Positions 60,042 to 64,000 of a stretch of 64,000 nucleotides of DNA are shown one piece after another (positions within the stretch are counted from its first letter, which is position 1; every line of letters starts with the position of its first letter). The notes under the pieces were generated by a model, which saw only the letters and a program-made list of their open reading frames with translations, was not told the DNA's origin and did no database searches. A program made the translations under genes and the position numbers. The DNA is from Tenodera sinensis (taxonomy: Eukaryota; Arthropoda; Insecta; Mantodea; Mantidae), in contig CM060963.1 in assembly GCA_030765045.1 (NCBI GenBank), forward strand, positions 67,196,117-67,260,116, written 5' to 3'.

Positions 60042-60518
60042 TGGGTAACCTCCGCCAAATATTTAGGCATTCTCCTCGACCGCGGGCTAACATATGCCCC
60101 ACACGTCCGCGCAAAGGCCAGACTTGGTCACGCTGCGCACAGACAGCTCTACCCTATCCTCCGATCCACCATGCCCAATCACCTGAAACTACGCATTTAC
60201 CGGGCAATAATTCTGCCATTGATCTTATACGGCTGCGAAGTCTGGGGATCAGCGGCACCTTCTACCATACGCAAACTTCAGACAGTGCGGAATATGGCGT
60301 TAAGAACTATATATGATACCGGGCGTAGATTCCCGTCTTACATCCTTCACAACCCCTCCGGACTACCCTACATCATGGACTTGGTAAGGGAGCGATCTGA
60401 AGCCATGCACTCCAAACTTAACTCCCCCTCCAATCAGCTGGTACTGCCATTAGGTCCCATAGTTACCGCCTATCCAAGGACGCCCTTGGATAATGGTAAT
60501 GCCAGTCTCATCTTCTAA
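60042..60518 (+). pseudogene. Jockey-like LINE RT thumb fragment
   Basis: One open frame reads VTSAKYLGILLDRGLTYAPH, then HRQLYPILRSTMPNHLKLRI, YRAIILPLILYGCEVWGSAA and TIRKLQTVRNMALRTI. YLGxxLDxxLTxxxHV and the LPxxxYGCxxWGxA block are hallmarks of the jockey-clade RT C-terminus. It lacks the catalytic core and ends with a stop at 60518, near where jockey-type ORF2 often ends. Confidence 0.7.
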
Positions 60519-60802
60519 CACATACTTACCCCAACACCCATTCCTGCCCCCTTCTTGTATCCAAAGTTAGGTATATAGGAAGAAACTATTGCCTAAGACA
60601 CAAAAGCTTGAATATACAAGGACACCTGTAATACCGCACAGATAAAGTCGCATTAGCGGCTAGGAGCTGTGCAAATAAACATACCGTACAAGAGAGCCTG
60701 TACGACCTGTTCTCGAATGCTGGAACGCTGGAATGCTGAGACTGGTAAACCGAAAACCAATTTGTTGGGCTAGGTTAAAAAATAAGAAAGAAAAAGAAAA
60801 AA

Positions 60803-61705
60803 AAATTGATATGTTGCACTCACATGACTTTCTCTACTCTTGTACTAATCATTCTTACAATCTCTTAACCTTCTATCTTCTTCGTGTTAGTTGAGACAGG
60901 CATTTGCAGAAATTATCTTATTGCTCGTTTTCTTTTCCTGATTACCCTCCCCTTATGTAAAAAGTTACATCCCTTAGACTTACAAGCCAGGGCCTAGGGT
61001 CACACGCCTGTCGGAGGACCAGACAGAGTGAAGACCTGGAAGCAGGGGATCAGCTAAGCACCAGGTATGATAGTGAGGAGGAGGATGTTATGATATGCAT
61101 GTTTGGAAGGGTGATAATGGAGCAATTGGTGGGATGAATGGCGGGGTAAACCGGAGAACCCGGATAAACCCCGCCCAGATGCCGCTTCGTCCACCATGAA
61201 TACTACATGCGGATACCGCTTAGGTGGTAGGCGAGTGGTCTGACCACTCAGCCACGGCACCACCATTAGACTACCAGAGGCAGGTGCTCTACTAGCTGCG
61301 CTACGAGGCCAGCCGTTTTCTTGCACGTTAAACGGGAATATGGGAATATAATAGGCTTTGAGCGATATTCAAATCTTTTAAAGCTTTGAGATTCCGTTCT
61401 CTTTCCACAGTTAAGCTATATTTATAACATTTAAAAAAAATCAACGATGTTTCATTTGACAGAAGTATAAGTTTTCCAAAACTTACACAAATAACGAGGA
61501 GTATCTCCGAAATTGTTCACTCTATGAAAAGAAAAAATTATTTAGAGATAAATTGTGTGTTTTAGCAAGATCTACATTCTTTTTGTGTAGTAAGATTTAG
61601 TCTTTCTCTTATGGTTTACCAGTTATGCAAAAGTCATCCAGAGAAATACGACTACAGGGGATATAGTCATAGAATTCAAGATATACATTTCATTTGTCAT
61701 AAAAA
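60803..61705 (-). repeat. Repeat family R copy interrupted by a SINE
   Basis: TTGATATGTTGCACTCACAT, ACTTTCTCTACTCTTGTACT and TTCTTCGTGTTAGTTGAGAC lead to TTGCTCGTTTTCTT (60934). The match resumes with CGTTTTCTTGCACGTTAAAC (61314) and continues with TAGGCTTTGAGCGATATTCA and GTTTACCAGTTATGCAAAAG, and breaks off near 61705 before the microsatellite part. Confidence 0.7.
60935..61313 (-). mobile_element. Composite SINE with two tRNA-like heads, nested in family R
   Basis: Flanked by CGTTTTCTT at 60926-60934 and 61314-61322, a 9 bp target duplication. Read on the minus strand, GGCCTCGTAGCGCAGCTAGT with AGAGCACCTGCCTCTGG is a first tRNA-like head, similar to SINE-2 at 29720-30031. A second head, GTGCCGTGGCTGAGTGGTCA, and the SINE-1 body follow. 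It ends in GGAGGGTAATCAGG, as at 867. Confidence 0.75.
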
Positions 61706-61709
61706 TATC

Positions 61710-62070
61710 ACAAACATATGACTTTACTGTACGTAATAGTGAAAGTGAAAAGGGGGCTAACATAAAGAAGAAAGCTATTTTCCAGACTTTTAAAATCTTT
61801 GAATCTGTGAACTGTAAATTCATACTTCAAGCTTTCTAATAGTTCAACAGGAAATTTGTCCACACACTCGTACCTTGAATTTAACGTTTGTAAGCCATGG
61901 ATGATTTAGACAGGGAAATTACTCCGTTAAAAGCTACCACTGTTTATTACGAGACTGGTGGCATTCATGGCAAGCGAAGGGGTGTGTCCGTAGGTACAAA
62001 GTACATGTAACGCGCAGGGAGGGTGATCCAGTTCGCCTCATGAGCCTGCGTTACAGTCTGGACGAGAACG
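61710..62070. other. No gene seen
   Basis: Nothing recognised. Confidence 0.4.
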
Positions 62071-62073
62071 AGA

Positions 62074-62074
<1 letters not shown>

Positions 62075-62162
<88 letters not shown>
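62075..62162. repeat. (TG)44 microsatellite
   Basis: 88 bases of uninterrupted TG. The Cys/Val and His/Thr frames over it are repeat translations. Confidence 0.97.
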
Positions 62163-62165
<3 letters not shown>

Positions 62166-62733
62166 TTAGAGACAACTCAAAGCTAAACATAAACAATAAA
62201 CGAGTGAGCAACTGTTCCGAAGTAAAACGCCATGGATGTTTAATATTAAAAGCGGCATATCTATGGAACAAAAGAGAGTGATCTAGCATTTAAATTGTTC
62301 ATATACAAACTGTGGTATAAGTAGCTTGATACTGAAGAGATTATTGATTTAATTAAATTAAATGGGGTACTTTTACTTTACCACTTAGAGAAGCGACTAC
62401 GTCAAGCTACTTAAGTCACCCCTGTAGAATTGCAAAAGGACCGCTAAAATAATAGCTAGAAAGACGTAAATATTTTCTTCAAGTTGCGCGATTTCAGAAT
62501 AATTTTCTGGGTTCATTTACCTTGTACATTTACAAGATGTTAACAACTTAAATGCGCTGTCATTTTCAAAATAGTAATTACGATCCTAATGATACTGAGA
62601 TGCCAACAGTGGTGTTTATTGAACTGTCAAAACTTCACCTCGACGCACTTTTGTGTAGTTGTGATCTCGGATAAACCATCCATGAATACTCTAACGTTGC
62701 ATGTTCGCTGTCTCCTAGATAGTACCTTAAACA

Positions 62734-63120
62734 GTGCACCTATGCCACCTCCCACCCTGTCCTTTGAGTTTCTTTCACGAGTCGTTTTATGCTTGGCTGC
62801 TTCCTAAGCTCACCAGGTCGAAACTAATGTCATTGGGTTCACTTCGCATATCGAATCTTCTAAAAGGAGCCTGCAGACGTTGCCTAAGTCTTGCAGTGCT
62901 GCTAGCTTCCTTACCAATTTTATTTGCAGATTATTATGAAGTCAGAAGTTCTTCAGGAAATTACCTAGAGGGTTTAGACAAAGCAAGTCTCGTAGTTCAA
63001 CTGATGTTTGATGATTTAGCTTGTAAAGAGACATATTTCTCAAGTAATGAGATGTTTTTCCTGAAGACATACAAGCTAAGGATGTTCAAATTCCTTTGCA
63101 TTATTCCATTTGGTGATTAA
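62734..63120 (+). CDS. Hypothetical ORF, 128 codons
   Basis: The longest open frame outside mobile elements on the right side. It has one hydrophobic stretch (LSLAVLLASLPILFADYY) at residues about 51-68. No family, splice or polyA support is seen, so chance is the likelier reading. Confidence 0.15.
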   Translation: MHLCHLPPCPLSFFHESFYAWLLPKLTRSKLMSLGSLRISNLLKGACRRCLSLAVLLASLPILFADYYEVRSSSGNYLEGLDKASLVVQLMFDDLACKETYFSSNEMFFLKTYKLRMFKFLCIIPFGD

Positions 63121-63399
63121 ATAGAATGGGTACTCTAATATTACCATCAGCAACTCTTTCCACCAATACAAATTCGCATATAATCAATTATATCCCCCTA
63201 GGTGGGTGGTTCCGACCATTCAATTGCCGTGGTACGAGCACTTCGGACCCTTGGCACTCGTGGTACTTGTGACGTTACCAGAAGTACGTTGGGCCGTACA
63301 TTCGAGCTCCGCCCGAAAAGGATTTGCTTGGACTGGGTTGGACTCGGCGGAACAATGGTTTCCCGGGACCTGTGAGATCTCATACAGAACTGAGAAACT

Positions 63400-63715
63400 T
63401 AATGAGAAATTCAAATATAATGATCACCAAAAACTGTGATCCTAACTTTGGTCGCTGTGATCAAAATTGTAATTTTCAACTCAAAATAACATTAAGTATC
63501 AATGTCTTCAACCTGAACTAACAGGAGCTTTCAAATGTATTTGAAGACACTAATGTTCCGTAGGTTGTGTTAGACTTTATAAACTCTCTCGCAGCTTTGA
63601 AACATTATCAAAAGCGTAAACAACGCGATCGATATGAGGTAACGCCCGATGAGTATGCAACACACCTAACGTACAGGTAACGCGGGTAGGTTCTTAACTG
63701 ACCAACTATACTCGA
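63400..63715 (-). repeat. Repeat family B, copy 2
   Basis: Inverted homologue of 33540-33900: CGCGGGTAGGTTCTTAACTG, CTTTATAAACTCTC, AGGAGCTTTCAAATGTAT and CGCTGTGATCAAAATTG occur in reverse order relative to copy 1. Confidence 0.6.
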
Positions 63716-63719
63716 CAAC

Positions 63720-64000
63720 TCTAGTAGTCTACATTTTTCTTATGATAGCCTTAGCATTATAACTATATATCTGCCTATTTATTTTATATAATTATTTTTT
63801 CTTTATAGTGCACGTTTCAAAACCATGTGTAAGGGTTGCGATGCCCATTGTCTTAGAAAATTTAAACTACTTTCTTTTCTTGTTATTCTTTTTATTGTTT
63901 CATATTCAAAATTATTTTGGAATTTACTTTATTATTTATAACCATTTTAATTTCATGGAGCAGTTTTTGAGTTAAGAATAGCGATAGACAGACAGATAGA
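63720..64000. other. No gene seen
   Basis: AT-rich to the window end. Confidence 0.4.

Noticed and set aside
59636..60114. Minus-strand frames up to 108 codons
   Set aside because: They overlap and oppose LINE fragments on the plus strand and show no domain.
23110..61705. CRISPR-like or satellite array
   Set aside because: Family R copies are dispersed, long and in both orientations, with no short regular repeat-spacer pattern.
34288..64000. Upstream KChIP exons (EF1, N-terminus)
   Set aside because: No minus-strand stretch encoding the expected ECPxGxV...IYxxFFPxG block was noticed by eye; this is not proof of absence.

Overview
The window looks like TE-rich DNA from an animal with a large genome, most probably an insect. 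Its only recognisable host gene is the 3' part of an intron-rich neuronal calcium sensor gene on the minus strand. It is surrounded by decayed arthropod-type mobile elements (Tc1/mariner, pogo/Tigger, piggyBac, hAT, R1-like and jockey-like LINEs, a Penelope-like element, tRNA-derived SINEs, LTRs). There are no prokaryotic features. Nearly all long open frames outside these elements are chance or microsatellite translations.

Host gene: three exons of a Kv channel-interacting protein (KChIP family) run right to left: 34287-34214 (74 nt), 29591-29379 (213 nt) and 27515-27405 (terminal, TGA stop). They have GT-AG borders and compatible phases, and a polyA signal lies about 130 nt past the stop. 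They encode EF2 to EF4. The N-terminal exons were not found; if they exist they lie beyond position 34287 or outside the window, so the preceding intron may be very long.

Left part (1-22,600): two or three copies of a G/C-run repeat (family A, one split by a foldback insertion), a SINE, a Tc1-like relic, a piggyBac relic interrupted or abutted by a Tigger-like element, and a 3.3 kb Penelope-like element (PLE) with 12 bp target duplications, a 1 kb inverted partial copy at its 5' side and hammerhead-ribozyme-like motifs at both ends. A second piggyBac relic, PLE and mariner scraps, a 2.4 kb R1-like LINE and another mariner relic follow.

Right part (22,600-64,000): besides the KChIP exons the main component is an apparently unnamed interspersed family, here called family R (about 0.9 kb, GT/AC microsatellite at a fixed internal place, 12 bp inverted termini), with about 14 full or partial copies in both orientations and one head-to-tail pair. 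It is mixed with three related LTRs (CRE-like site, TATA box, AATAAA), an internally deleted mariner with near-perfect termini, a hAT-like non-autonomous element, SINEs with A tails, LINE scraps and an intronic 20 bp A/C minisatellite next to a KChIP exon.

Assignments rest on reading translated motifs and comparing repeats by eye; family names at clade level are from memory of the families, not from a search.
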